From Sandaracinus amylolyticus (GTDB lineage: Bacteria > Myxococcota_A > Polyangia > Polyangiales > Sandaracinaceae): DNA of 64,000 nt. Under the pieces are notes generated by a model. That model made no database searches, was not told where the DNA came from, and saw only the letters and a program-made list of their open reading frames with translations. The stretch spans positions 6,324,001 to 6,388,000 of the forward strand of contig NZ_CP070225.1 in the NCBI RefSeq assembly GCF_021631985.1, read 5' to 3'. Position 1 is the first letter of the stretch. Every line of letters begins with the position of its first letter. Below are positions 45,337 to 54,489 of this stretch, in pieces. Made by a program: the position numbers and the translations under genes.

Positions 45337-45585
45337 GCCGGAGTGCTCGTCCCGCCGGTCCCGGACGGGAGCGCGCGAAGCGCGCGGACAGTAGGGACTG
45401 GCGGGCGAGCCGATTGCTGAGCCGGAGTGCTCGTCCCGCCGGTCCCGGACGGGAGCGCGCGAAGCGCGCGGACAGTAGGGACTGGCAGGCGAGCCGATTG
45501 CTGAGCCGGAGTGCTCGTCCCGCCGGTCCCGGACGGGAGCGCGCGAAGCGCGCGGACGGAGGGACTGGCGGGCGAGCCGATTTGA
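45337..45585 (+). repeat. Tandem array of the 84-88 bp repeat (three units)
   Basis: Units at 45337-45420, 45421-45504 and 45505-45585, period 84 bp. Each contains GCCGGAGTGCTCGTCCC, GGTCCCGGACGGGAG, the hairpin GCGCGCGAAGCGCGC and GGCGAGCCGATT. The first unit starts 6 bases after the stop codon of the spermidine synthase-like gene. Confidence 0.92.
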
Positions 45586-45678
45586 CGGTCCCTGCCGGGG
45601 GCCGAACGAGCCGAAGCTCTCCACGTCGATTTTCGCGTGAGCTAGCGGGTGCGCGAGCGGCAACGTACCGTGCTTCGC

Positions 45679-46725
45679 ATGCGTGCACGTTGGTTCGTGA
45701 GCGTGGCCGCGAGTGTGCTGTGCCTCGCGATGCCTGCGGCGGCGCAGACCCGCTCGCCGAGCGGTGCGTTCCGGCTCGATCTCGCCCCCGTGACGGACGC
45801 CGAAGGCGACGATCTGCGCGTCCTCGTGCGCCGAGACGATGGCGCACTGGTCGCGGCGATCGAGCCGAACCCCGGGGGCAACGTTCCCGCCACGAGCTTT
45901 CGCGCACGCTTCGTCGCCGGTGACAACCTCCTCCTGTCGTGGGGATGCGGGACGTACTGCGCGAGCGCGGTGCTCGTGCGCGCCGACGGCCATCGCATCG
46001 CCGACCTCGGGCACGTCGACGTGTCGCCCTCCGGCGAGCTGGCGCTCGTGTACTCGCCGTTCGACTCCGCGGTGTCCGGCGTGGTCGAGGTCATCGCGCT
46101 CCGCACTGGCGAGATCGTCTCGTCGCGGGAGAGCGAGGACGCGTGGAACACCTGCGCCGTGCGCTGGGACGCGACGCGCGTGCGGCTGCTGCGCTGCGAC
46201 ACGCGCACGCCGCGCGCGGTCGTGGTGCCGCTGTCGCCGCACGCCAGCGCACCGAACGACGCCGCGCTCATCGACGTCGACTTCGACGGAGACCCCGATG
46301 CGGTGCGCTCACGCGGCCCGTGCACGGGGAACTGCTACTTCGACGTCTGGCTGCGCCGCGACGGACGCTTCGTCTTCTCACCGGCGCTGAGCGCGCTCGC
46401 GAATCCGATCCTCGATCGATCGACGCGCACGGTCCTGAGCTTCGAGTCGGAGGGGCTCGGCGGCGCTCGGTTCCGCGTCACCCGCTACACGATCCGAGGC
46501 GGGCGCCCCGAGCGTGTGTCGGTCACCACCCAGCGGGACGAGCCGGCTGGCAGCGGGACGTTCCGACGAACGGTGCACACCTATCGCTCGGGGCGCGAGC
46601 GTGAGGTGTGCTCTGCCGTCGTCGAAGGCGGGAGCGCGGACGCTCGGGTCACCCGCATCGACCTCGGCTCGCCGGGCGATTGTGATCTGCGCCTCGACGG
46701 CGAGTGGATCGAAGCCGATCGCTGA
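45679..46725 (+). CDS. Secreted hypothetical protein
   Basis: A 348-residue exported protein with a signal peptide (FVSVAASVLCLAMPAAAQ, cleavage about residue 22). The mature part is mostly beta-sheet-like with WGCGTYCASAVLV and SPSGELALVYSP strands. A DVDFDGDPD motif near 205 resembles a calcium-binding FG-GAP loop. Two Cys pairs (CGTYC; CTGNC). No family is recognised; perhaps an envelope beta-propeller-like protein. It lies between the repeat array and the TM2 gene, converging on the latter (15 bp apart). Confidence 0.75.
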   Translation: MRARWFVSVAASVLCLAMPAAAQTRSPSGAFRLDLAPVTDAEGDDLRVLVRRDDGALVAAIEPNPGGNVPATSFRARFVAGDNLLLSWGCGTYCASAVLVRADGHRIADLGHVDVSPSGELALVYSPFDSAVSGVVEVIALRTGEIVSSRESEDAWNTCAVRWDATRVRLLRCDTRTPRAVVVPLSPHASAPNDAALIDVDFDGDPDAVRSRGPCTGNCYFDVWLRRDGRFVFSPALSALANPILDRSTRTVLSFESEGLGGARFRVTRYTIRGGRPERVSVTTQRDEPAGSGTFRRTVHTYRSGREREVCSAVVEGGSADARVTRIDLGSPGDCDLRLDGEWIEADR

Positions 46726-46740
46726 GATCGGCCGCGTCGA

Positions 46741-47148
46741 TCACGCCGCGCGGTGATCGCGGTTCGCGATGCTGACCTGCTCGTTCAGCGTCCAGAAGTC
46801 GTAGACGATGCCCGCGCCGAGCAGACCGCCGGTGCACAGGTAGAGCAGGCCCGTCCAGACCTTGCCGACGTAGAACCGGTGCAGCCCGAAGATGCCGCCG
46901 TACGTGAGGAAGAGCCACGCGACGTCGTAGCGATACGGCCCTTCGTGGTAGCGGTCGGCCGCATCGCGCGCGAGCAGCGGCATCAGGAAGAGGTCGAGGA
47001 TCCACCCCACGCCGAGCAGGCCCAGCGTGCACAGGTAGATCGTGCCGCTGATGCGACGCCCGTAATAGAAGCGGTGCGCGCCGAGGAACCCGAAGAGCCA
47101 GAGCGCATAGCCCACCAGCACCCCGTGAGAGCTCCGCTGCGTCGTCAT
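46741..47148 (-). CDS. TM2-domain protein
   Basis: A 135-residue membrane protein with two TM2 modules: residues ~10-65 (GYALWLFGFLGAHRFYYGR, then GTIYLCTLGLLGVGWILDLF) and ~78-125 (WLFLTYGGIFGLHRFYVGK, then LLYLCTGGLLGAGIVYDFW). TM2 domains pair two helices with a short Arg/Tyr turn; roles are poorly known. The ATG at 47148 follows GAGGAG by ~2-8 bases. It converges on the secreted protein at 46725, and lies downstream of the MYXO-CTERM gene on the same strand (49 bp). Confidence 0.85.
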   Translation of the reverse strand: MTTQRSSHGVLVGYALWLFGFLGAHRFYYGRRISGTIYLCTLGLLGVGWILDLFLMPLLARDAADRYHEGPYRYDVAWLFLTYGGIFGLHRFYVGKVWTGLLYLCTGGLLGAGIVYDFWTLNEQVSIANRDHRAA

Positions 47149-47197
47149 CTCCTCGTCCTCCTGGCCCGTACATACGCACGAGCGGCCCCGAAGATTT

Positions 47198-50100
47198 CTA
47201 GGACGCCGAGGAACGCCCTGCGGCAATCGCGCGACGCGATGCGAGCAGCGCGATGAGCAGCGCCGACAACGAGAGCGCGCCGAAAGGGTGGCTCGTCCGA
47301 ACGGGGACGGAACAGCTGCATCCCGACGCCCGCGGCTCCGGCCCAACCGCGGCGTCAGCGTCCGTGCCGCCGTCCCGGGCTGCGCCCGCGTCGTGGTCGA
47401 TCGCACCGCCGTCGTGCCCGCCGGCGTCGCGGTCAGGCCCGCAGCTGGCGATCCGCACGTGCCCGCAGCGTGCGTGCTCGCAGCGATCGGTCGTGCAGGA
47501 GTCGCCGTCGTCGCACGCGGCGTCGCTCGCGCAGCAGCCCACGACGGGCGTGTGCTCGCACGCGCCGCCCGGCTCGGTGCACGCGTCGGCGGTGCACGGG
47601 TCGCCGTCATCACACGCGATCGCCGCGGTCGCAGTGCAGCGGCCCGACCTGCAGATCTCGGGGCCGTTGCAGGCGACTCCGTCGCTGCACGCGCTGAGCT
47701 CGGGCGCCCGCACGTCGTCGGGGCAGCGCGGCGACGAGCCGTCGCAGCGCTCCTCGAGATCGCACGCGTCGATCGAGGAACGGCACGAGGTGCTCGCGTC
47801 ACGGCGCACGTCGGCCGGGCAGTGCGCGGTCGCGCCGGTGCACCACTCCGCGACGTCGCAGTCGCCGGCCGCGTCGCGGCAGAGCTGGCCGGTGGCGAAA
47901 CGGTCGGGGGGGCATGCCCCGTCCGCGCTCGCGCCGCAGGTCTCGGGCAGGTCGCAGTCTCCGCCCGCGGCGCGGCACACGACGCTCGCGGCCTGGCGCA
48001 CGTCGGCCGGACAGAGGACGCCGAACGAGCAGCGCTCCTCGACGTCGCAGGGGCCCACGGCGGGGCGGCAGACCATCCCCGAGGCCGTCCGATCCGTCGG
48101 GCACGCCGCGGACGCGCCGCTGCAATGCTCCGGGAGGTCGCAATCGCCGTACGCCTCGCGGCAGGTCGTGCCCGCGGGCACGAATGCGTCGTCGGGGCAG
48201 ACCTCGAGCAACGCACTGCAGGTCTCCTGCGCGTCACAGGCGTCGAGCCTGTTCCGACAGATCACGGTCTCGGCGATCTCGGCGCGGAGCGGCGCACAGA
48301 CGCCGTCGGCGAGGCCCGTGCGCGCGGCGAGGCAGGACGAGCAGCGATCACCCGCCCAGACGTCCTCGTTGCACCCGCTCTCGCAGCAGACGCCCTCGAC
48401 GCAGAACCCGCTCGCGCACTCGACGTCCACTCGGCACGCGCTGCCATCGGTCGAGGCCTCTCCGAGGCGGTGGATGTCGACGGCGGCCTCGCGCCCGATC
48501 GCCAGCGTGTCGCCCCAGAGCGCGACACCTCGAGCCGACCCGAACGACCCGCGGTAGGCCCAGCCCGAGGCGTCGCGCTCGAAGAGCTGGGGGCCTGCCA
48601 TCGCGTGTGCGCCATACACCGCGACGTCGAACTGGTACGTGAGCGTCGACGCGGGCATCCCGAAGCGCGCTGCCTGCACGAACGCCGACCCGCTCGGCTC
48701 GAAGAGGAACGTCCGCGCGGCGTGCGGCGTCGTCAGCCGCCACGAGCCCGGGGCGCCCACCACGATCGTGTTCCCGTCGAAGTCGACTTCGTAGCCGAAC
48801 CAGTCGTTGGGCGCGGGATCCGAAGCCTGGAGGGTCAGCGCGGGGGCCCACACGCCGCTCGCGCGCCGATACACGTGGACACGACCTTCCTCGACGCGCG
48901 ACCCGGACTCCATCATCGAGGCGACGACCAGCGTGTCGCCGTTCACGCTCACCTTGCGGCCGAACGCGGAGCCGCCGCCCCAGATCCGTTGCTGCTGCGT
49001 CCAGCTCGTGCCGGCGCGCACGAACACCGAGACGTAGCCGGGACCGCCGAGATCGGGACCGCCATAGTGGCCCGCGGCGATCGTGTCCTCGTGGATCGAT
49101 ACGCCGCATCCGAAGTGCGAGTCGCTCGGCGCGAGGAGCCGTGCCTGCTGGGTCCACACCGTCCCATCGCGCGTCCAGACGTACACGGCTCCGCCGTCGA
49201 CGCCGCGCTCGTTCTGCTCCTTCATCGCGCCGACCGCGATGGTGTCGCGCCAGATCGCGACCTCCCAGCCGAACCAATCGTTCTCGTGCGCCCCACTCGC
49301 CGCGAGCTCCGCCTCGAGCGTCCACGTCACGCCGGTGCGGCGGAACACGTACGCAGAGCCCGCGCCGCGAATGCCGACGAGCCCATCGTCGTAATACGCG
49401 CCGACGACAGCCGTGTCTTCGTAGAGATCGACCTGCAGGCCGAAGTAGGAATTCCGGACCTGCTCCTCCAGCGTGCCCTCGTAGCGGAACACCAGCGGGT
49501 CGATCGCGATCGGGAGCTCGGCACCCGCGATCTCGACGCGCAGCGCCCAGCTCGTGCCTGCGGGCTCGAAGAGCACGGGCAGCGAGACGCCACGGGCGTC
49601 GCGCGCGAACACATGACCGACACGAAGTCGGGGCTGCTGCTGCGCATCGCGGAGCAGGACGCCGGTGCCGTCGCGATCGATCTCCGCGACGAGGCCATCG
49701 CTCGGCGCGTTCACGATGCGCAGCGCGGCGCATCCGCTCGGCACGTCCGTGACGTCGAAGCCCTGCTCGACACCCGCCTGCCCGTTGACGATCCACTCGC
49801 GCATCCCGGCACGTACGAGCTCGACGCGGTTCGCGCGCGGGTGCTCGACGCGCACGGCTGGCGCGAGCTCGCGCTCCTCGCCTGCGCACCCGAACGCGCT
49901 CGTCGCGAGCACGAGCGCAGGACCACCGTCGCGCGGCAAGAGGCGCGCGCCGCTGCGATTCATGTCGAGCGCCGCGTCGAGCGCGGCGTTCTCGCCGGTG
50001 AGCCGGACGTCGTCGCCCGTCAGCGCGTATGCGACCCCCGCAAGCTCCTGTCGCGCGCGGACGATCGCCTCCTGCAGCGTGGGGGCCGTGATCGCGGGCA

Positions 50101-50209
50101 ATGGAGCGGGCACGACGGGCGGCGTTGGGGGGACGTCAGGTGCCGGGAAGTCGCACGCTGATGTCAGCACGAGCGCAGCGCACGTGAGCGCGCGAGGGAA
50201 CCGCTTCAT
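47198..50209 (-). CDS. Secreted FG-GAP-type/Cys-rich repeat protein with MYXO-CTERM tag
   Basis: A 1003-residue surface protein. Order: lipoprotein signal LVLTSACDFPAP; an N-terminal region (40-250); FG-GAP/beta-propeller-like repeats (about 250-600) with NDWFGWEVAIWRDTIAVGA, NDWFGYEVDFDGNTIVVGA and similar phrases; a Cys-rich region (about 605-930) of repeats resembling CDLPEHCSGASAACP and CDVEERCSFGVLCP, disintegrin-like; an Asp/Gly tether (DRDAGGHDGGAIDHDAG); and a C-terminal MYXO-CTERM-type tag: GCSCS, a hydrophobic stretch GALSLSALLIALL and RR-A. The tag suggests sorting to the outer surface and processing. It has both a lipobox and the CTERM signal, as do some myxobacterial surface proteins. 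Convergent transcription with the gene at 50548 is not an issue (divergent). Confidence 0.88.
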   Translation of the reverse strand: MKRFPRALTCAALVLTSACDFPAPDVPPTPPVVPAPLPAITAPTLQEAIVRARQELAGVAYALTGDDVRLTGENAALDAALDMNRSGARLLPRDGGPALVLATSAFGCAGEERELAPAVRVEHPRANRVELVRAGMREWIVNGQAGVEQGFDVTDVPSGCAALRIVNAPSDGLVAEIDRDGTGVLLRDAQQQPRLRVGHVFARDARGVSLPVLFEPAGTSWALRVEIAGAELPIAIDPLVFRYEGTLEEQVRNSYFGLQVDLYEDTAVVGAYYDDGLVGIRGAGSAYVFRRTGVTWTLEAELAASGAHENDWFGWEVAIWRDTIAVGAMKEQNERGVDGGAVYVWTRDGTVWTQQARLLAPSDSHFGCGVSIHEDTIAAGHYGGPDLGGPGYVSVFVRAGTSWTQQQRIWGGGSAFGRKVSVNGDTLVVASMMESGSRVEEGRVHVYRRASGVWAPALTLQASDPAPNDWFGYEVDFDGNTIVVGAPGSWRLTTPHAARTFLFEPSGSAFVQAARFGMPASTLTYQFDVAVYGAHAMAGPQLFERDASGWAYRGSFGSARGVALWGDTLAIGREAAVDIHRLGEASTDGSACRVDVECASGFCVEGVCCESGCNEDVWAGDRCSSCLAARTGLADGVCAPLRAEIAETVICRNRLDACDAQETCSALLEVCPDDAFVPAGTTCREAYGDCDLPEHCSGASAACPTDRTASGMVCRPAVGPCDVEERCSFGVLCPADVRQAASVVCRAAGGDCDLPETCGASADGACPPDRFATGQLCRDAAGDCDVAEWCTGATAHCPADVRRDASTSCRSSIDACDLEERCDGSSPRCPDDVRAPELSACSDGVACNGPEICRSGRCTATAAIACDDGDPCTADACTEPGGACEHTPVVGCCASDAACDDGDSCTTDRCEHARCGHVRIASCGPDRDAGGHDGGAIDHDAGAARDGGTDADAAVGPEPRASGCSCSVPVRTSHPFGALSLSALLIALLASRRAIAAGRSSAS

Positions 50210-50281
50210 CACTTCTCCTGCGCGCGCCGCGCGCGTCAGCTCGCCCCTTCTCGCCGCGATGCCGGGCTGCTCGGCCGCGGC

Positions 50282-50560
50282 TCACGTTGCTCGCGCACCA
50301 GAGCATACGCGCACCGCGAGGTCCACGTCGCGCGCTGGACTGGTGCCCTCGGCCTCGCGACCGCGCTCGCACGCGCGGCGGATCTCGCGCGGGGTCATCG
50401 GGCCGCGCAGCAGCTCGCGGCTGCACGACGTCGTGGGATCCGGTACGCCACCGGCGTACCAGATCGGCACCTCCTCTCGCTCGCGATCGACGACGGGCGT
50501 GAGCGCGTGAGCCAGGGAGCGTTCGGAGGCGGCGTATCCTCGATCGCATGCAGCCCGCAC
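50282..50560 (-). other. Open frame carrying a 54-bp copy of the HerA gene 3' end
   Basis: Positions 50361-50414 match 51871-51924 at 52 of 54 bases, on the same strand. The copied segment encodes LLRGPMTPREIRRACERG, the C-terminus of the HerA-like ATPase. An open frame of 92 codons covers it, but its other parts match nothing recognised and it overlaps the start of the 50548 gene. More likely a duplicated remnant than a gene. The rest of 50210-50547 shows no other feature. Confidence 0.4.
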
Positions 50561-50997
50561 GTCTCGTTCGCGTCGTGATCGCCCTGCTCTCGCTCGGGCT
50601 CGCCACCGCGAGCGTCGGCGCGCAGCAGCCGCAGCTCGTCGGCACGCTCGAGATCGTCGGACCGCAGCCGGCGCGCCACGCCGCGGGACTCCAGCTCCGC
50701 GCGACCGTGCGCAACGACGCGCACCAGACGTGGTGCGCGCCGGTGGTGCCGCTCTCGATCGCGCAGCTCTCCGTCGATGTCTACGACCCGTCGGGCCGGC
50801 GTGTGCCGACGATCCCCCCGCCGGTTCCGCGCCCTGACGACGATCGATGCGAGCCGCTCGAGCAGGGGCGCTCGCGCACGTTCGTGATCTCGCTCGGCGT
50901 GTTCAGCCCCGACCTCGCGCCCGGCACGTACACCGTCCGATGGGGAGCGCGCGAGGGGATTGCCACGCCGCCCGCGACCTTCGTCATCGCGCGCTGA
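50548..50997 (+). CDS. Small secreted hypothetical protein
   Basis: A 149-residue exported protein: signal peptide about 1-25 (VRVVIALLSLGLATASVGA), then a beta-sandwich-like domain: LVGTLEIVGPQPARH, LRATVRNDAHQTWCAP, SVDVYDPSGRRV, and the concluding YTVRWGAREGIA. It resembles an Ig-like or CARDB-type accessory fold but no family is certain. A single Cys near residue 53 and one near 98 may form a disulfide. No operon partner. Confidence 0.72.
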   Translation: MQPARLVRVVIALLSLGLATASVGAQQPQLVGTLEIVGPQPARHAAGLQLRATVRNDAHQTWCAPVVPLSIAQLSVDVYDPSGRRVPTIPPPVPRPDDDRCEPLEQGRSRTFVISLGVFSPDLAPGTYTVRWGAREGIATPPATFVIAR

Positions 50998-51139
50998 TCG
51001 CGCGCCGGCTCGGATCAGGATGACGCGATGCAGGATCACTTCGTGGCGCTGAATCGGTCGAACGGAGCTCGACTCGATCATGTCACCGACCCCCTCCACC
51101 CTCGCGCGGGGTCGAGCGCGAGCGTGATAGTTTCGCTGC

Positions 51140-51811
51140 ATGACGAACATCCAGTGTGCGCGCTGCGGCGCGAGCGAAGATCCACGTGCGGCGTCCTACA
51201 GCTCCGATGGGCTCGTGTGCCGGAGCTGCCACGAGCGCGACATGGAGGCCGACGCAGAGCAGATGCGACAGAGCGAAGAAGCCGCCGCCCAAGGCCTCGG
51301 CGGTCTCGTCGCGTTCGGCTCGCGCGAGGTCGTGCGATCATCTCCGGCACCGGTTGTGGCGAGCCCGCCGACGCGCCTCCACGAGGAGCTGCGAGCGCGC
51401 GGTCTCACGTATCGACGCGAGCAGCTCTCCGAGTCGGTCACCGTCATGGGCGCGACGACGCAGCGCTCCGGCTACCGCGAGAAGTGGACGCTCCCCGCGG
51501 CGCCCGCGCTGCAGGCGAGCTTCACGACCGAGGGCCTGGGCGCGAAGCTCGGCAAGCTCTTCACGAGCGAGCTCCAGACCGGCGACGCGAGCTTCGATCC
51601 GGTCGTCTACGTCCGCACGACGACGAACGACGCGACCGCCGCGTTCCTCGCCGACGACTCGGTGCGCGCACTCGTCGCCGCGAACGTCCGTAGCGCCGGC
51701 TCCTTCGTGATCCGCGGCAACGAGGTCGAGTGCACGGTGTGGTCGAGTGTTGTCGACGACGACCAGCCCGAGGACGTCGGCGCCCGCTTCGTCGCCGCGC
51801 TCGGGCGCTGA
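51140..51811 (+). CDS. Zinc-ribbon-containing hypothetical protein
   Basis: A 223-residue protein with an N-terminal zinc ribbon: CARCGAS near residue 6 and CRSCHERDM near 30 (Cys-x2-Cys twice), then an acidic helix-rich linker (about 40-75), and a C-terminal domain (about 90-220) with YREKWTLPAAPALQA and a conserved-looking FVARFVAALGR-type end. The C-terminal domain is not recognised. It lies between the secreted protein and the convergent HerA gene. Confidence 0.72.
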   Translation: MTNIQCARCGASEDPRAASYSSDGLVCRSCHERDMEADAEQMRQSEEAAAQGLGGLVAFGSREVVRSSPAPVVASPPTRLHEELRARGLTYRREQLSESVTVMGATTQRSGYREKWTLPAAPALQASFTTEGLGAKLGKLFTSELQTGDASFDPVVYVRTTTNDATAAFLADDSVRALVAANVRSAGSFVIRGNEVECTVWSSVVDDDQPEDVGARFVAALGR

Positions 51812-51863
51812 CGACGGCGTCGTTCGGCGCGCGGCGGCGCGGCATTGCCGAGGCGATCGGTCC

Positions 51864-53252
51864 TCAGGCTCCGCGCTCGCACGCGCGGCGGATCTCGCGG
51901 GGCGTCATCGGGCCGCGCAGCAGCGACATCGCCCAGCGCGGGTGCAGCAGCGCGACGTCGGAGCCCTTCGCGTCACGCGCGACGAACCAGCGCGGCCCGA
52001 GCTTCTTCACGATCGCCGAGAGCGCGCTCTTCTTCTTGTCCTCGCCGAGCGCGTCCATCACGCGCTGGCGATCGGCGTCGGTGGGCAGACGACCGAGCAT
52101 CCACGTCCCCGCGTTCGAGAGCGCGCGGTAGTCGAGGTCCATCGGGTTCTGCGTCGCGAGCACGCAGCCGACGCCATACGCGCGCGCCTGCTTGAAGAGC
52201 GACACGATCGGTCGCTTGGTCGGCGGCGAGCTCGGGTGCGGCGGGACCAGGCCGTAGACCTCGTCCATCACCACGAGCGCGCGCAGCCGCGAGGTGCCCG
52301 GCAGCGTGCGCACCCAGCTCAGCACCTCCTCGAGGATCACGCCCAGCACGAGCGCGCGCTCGTTCTCGTCGAGGTGCGCGACGCTGACGATCGTCGCGGG
52401 CGTGCGCCCGTCCATGGGCTCCATCCACCGCGCGACGTCGAGGTCACCGCCCCTGCGCCACGACGCGAGCGTGGGCGACGCGATCAGCGTGTTGAGATCC
52501 GCCGCGAGCTCCGCGCGCTGGCGCGCACCGAGGAACTGATCGACCTCGAGCGCGCCGATCGACACGATCGGCGGATCGAGGATCTCGGGGACCAGCGCCT
52601 CGAGCGGCGCGGCATCGCCACGCGCGACGCGCCGCTCGGCGAGCACCGAGAGGAACGCGTGCTCGCGGCTGCGCGACGGATCGCCCTCGCGCCCTGCGAG
52701 GCGGAGCACCAGCGAGATCGCGCCCGCGAGCGCGCCGCGCGCCGAGTCGGGATCGCTCTGCCAGCGCGGTGAAGGGCGCTCGAGCGCCGAGAGCAGATGC
52801 AGCTCCTCGCCCGCGCGTGTGCCCGGCGTGACGATGCGGACGAAGGTGCGCGCTGCGTACGAGGCGAGCTCGGCCTCGCCGATCGACCACGCCGCGAGCT
52901 CGCGGACGTGACGCGCGATCGCCTCGTCGACGACCGGCGGATCGGCGATGCCGTCGGCATCGCCGCGAGCGGGCTCGATCCACGGCGTGACCAGCGCGGG
53001 ATCGAGCGACGGGAACGAGAGCGAGAGGTTCGGGAGATCGCCCTTCACGTCGATCACGAGCACCGGAATGCCGGCGCCGAGCGCCTCCTCGACGAGCACC
53101 GTGACCAGGCCCGTCTTGCCGCTGCCGGTCGAGCCGACGATCACCGCGTGCGTGAGGAGGTCGTGGGTGGGCAGCTCGAACGTGCCGAGGTCGGTGCGAC
53201 CATCGACGGTGCGACGCTGACCGAGGCGGAGCGCCGGGTGGTTGCTGGACAT
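51864..53252 (-). CDS. HerA-like (DUF87) P-loop ATPase
   Basis: A 462-residue HerA/FtsK-superfamily motor. Seen: N-terminal beta-barrel-like start (residues 1-35), Walker A VGSTGSGKT (about 40-48), a LVIDVKGDLPNLSL strand, a long middle helical region (140-330), Walker B RALVVMDEVYG (about residue 320), an ATQNPMDLDY sensor and an arginine-rich C-terminal ending SLLRGPMTPREIRRACERGA. HerA proteins are DNA translocases that pair with NurA-like nucleases or defence effectors. The gene follows the unknown 306-residue gene at 53360 by 107 bp in the same direction; no nuclease is evident nearby. Confidence 0.88.
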   Translation of the reverse strand: MSSNHPALRLGQRRTVDGRTDLGTFELPTHDLLTHAVIVGSTGSGKTGLVTVLVEEALGAGIPVLVIDVKGDLPNLSLSFPSLDPALVTPWIEPARGDADGIADPPVVDEAIARHVRELAAWSIGEAELASYAARTFVRIVTPGTRAGEELHLLSALERPSPRWQSDPDSARGALAGAISLVLRLAGREGDPSRSREHAFLSVLAERRVARGDAAPLEALVPEILDPPIVSIGALEVDQFLGARQRAELAADLNTLIASPTLASWRRGGDLDVARWMEPMDGRTPATIVSVAHLDENERALVLGVILEEVLSWVRTLPGTSRLRALVVMDEVYGLVPPHPSSPPTKRPIVSLFKQARAYGVGCVLATQNPMDLDYRALSNAGTWMLGRLPTDADRQRVMDALGEDKKKSALSAIVKKLGPRWFVARDAKGSDVALLHPRWAMSLLRGPMTPREIRRACERGA

Positions 53253-53359
53253 GGCGTGCCTCGACGGATGGGAGGGCGCGCGCCGCGGAGGAGCGCGAGT
53301 GCGATCGTCCGCGGCGCGCGCCGTTGGGGGCGACGTGGCTCAGCAGGTGGCGAGGAGAA

Positions 53360-54280
53360 TCAAGAGGTGAACGGCGCAGGGCCGCTGCCCGGGACGGGAT
53401 CGATCGGAGTGACGGGCGTCGGGGTGACGGCCGGATCGGTGGGCGCGCTCGGCGTCGGCGGCGTCGGAGTCGGCTGGCCCGCGCTCGAGTCCGAGCTCGT
53501 GCGGCCGAAGCCGCGGCGCGCGGCGTAGAGCGAGGGCGCGATCGTGTCGCCGTCGCCCTCGGACCAGCGCACGTACGTGAGCATGCGGCGGACCTGGTCG
53601 TAGACGCCGTAGAGGTGACTGAGCGCGCGGGTGCTGAGCTCGGCCGCCGAGATGCGCGGCGCGCCGGGGATGCGCATGACGCCGCGCTCGCGCGCGTTCA
53701 GCGTGTCGAACATCTCGGTGGCGACGCGCTCGATCCCGACGAGCGTCTCCATGTCGAGCGAGGTCTTGCCGGCGACCTCGGGGAGGATCGTGCGCGCGAG
53801 ATCGATCAGCGTGAGGGTGCTCGTGACGAGCGGGCGATAGCCCTGGATCGGCCGGCCGGGATCGATGCGCGAGGCGTCGAGGAGCTTGCGGAACGCGAGG
53901 CTCTCGAGCTCGTTGATGAGATAGCGGTGGGACTGGGAGACACGCGCGGCGAGCTCGGCGACCTCGGTCCCGCTCTCGGCGTTGGTCACCTCGATCTCGG
54001 CCTGGAGGCACGCGTAGACGAGCCCCTGGAGCTCGTCGACGAACGCGACACCCTCGTCGCCGAACTGCGCCGCGATCCCGTCGCGGTGCTGCCCGATCAG
54101 CGGGATCGCGCCGGAGACGATCGCGCCCGTGACCTTCACGTCGAGGCGCAGGTCGCGCTTCACCTTCTCGGCAGGCAGGAGGACGAGGAATTCGCGTCGC
54201 TGATCGAGCGCCGCGCGAAGCGCGAGCGGGCTGGGCGACGGCGGCGAAGTGGGCGTGGGATTGAGAATCGGATCGGGCAC
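53360..54280 (-). CDS. Hypothetical protein upstream of HerA-like ATPase
   Basis: A 306-residue cytoplasmic protein, not recognised. Residues 1-30 are Pro/Ser-rich; the core (35-240) looks helical with RAALDQRREFLVLLPAEKVKRDL, VTGAIVSGAIPLIGQHRDG, and a long helical segment AAELSTRALSHLYGVYDQVRRML; the tail (about 255-306) is Pro/Thr/Ser-rich. The GTG at 54280 (VPDPILNPTP) is preceded by AAGGAGG seven bases upstream, which settles the start; upstream codons in frame run through the 42-bp repeat array and are unlikely to be translated. With HerA it may form a functional pair, which is inference from order only. Confidence 0.72.
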   Translation of the reverse strand: MPDPILNPTPTSPPSPSPLALRAALDQRREFLVLLPAEKVKRDLRLDVKVTGAIVSGAIPLIGQHRDGIAAQFGDEGVAFVDELQGLVYACLQAEIEVTNAESGTEVAELAARVSQSHRYLINELESLAFRKLLDASRIDPGRPIQGYRPLVTSTLTLIDLARTILPEVAGKTSLDMETLVGIERVATEMFDTLNARERGVMRIPGAPRISAAELSTRALSHLYGVYDQVRRMLTYVRWSEGDGDTIAPSLYAARRGFGRTSSDSSAGQPTPTPPTPSAPTDPAVTPTPVTPIDPVPGSGPAPFTS

Positions 54281-54489
54281 GGCGAACCTCCTTGGCGTCC
54301 GGCAGATCGCCGAAGTGCCAAGCTCATCGCGCGCGGTCGGCACGCGTTGCGTGGGCGCGAAGAGAAAATGTGCGCGCGAGGCCGGGAGGCGCGGCGGGAC
54401 GAGTCGGATCGTCGTGGAACGCGGGAAAATCGCGCGAGGACGATCGCGATCGTCGCCGGACGGTTTCAGGACGCCGCGGGACGAGTGAT

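Noticed and set aside
47288..50161. A 957-codon open frame on the plus strand opposite the MYXO-CTERM gene
   Set aside because: Antisense frame with Arg/Ala/His-rich composition, no domains and no start context; it is an artefact of GC-rich codon use in the real gene.
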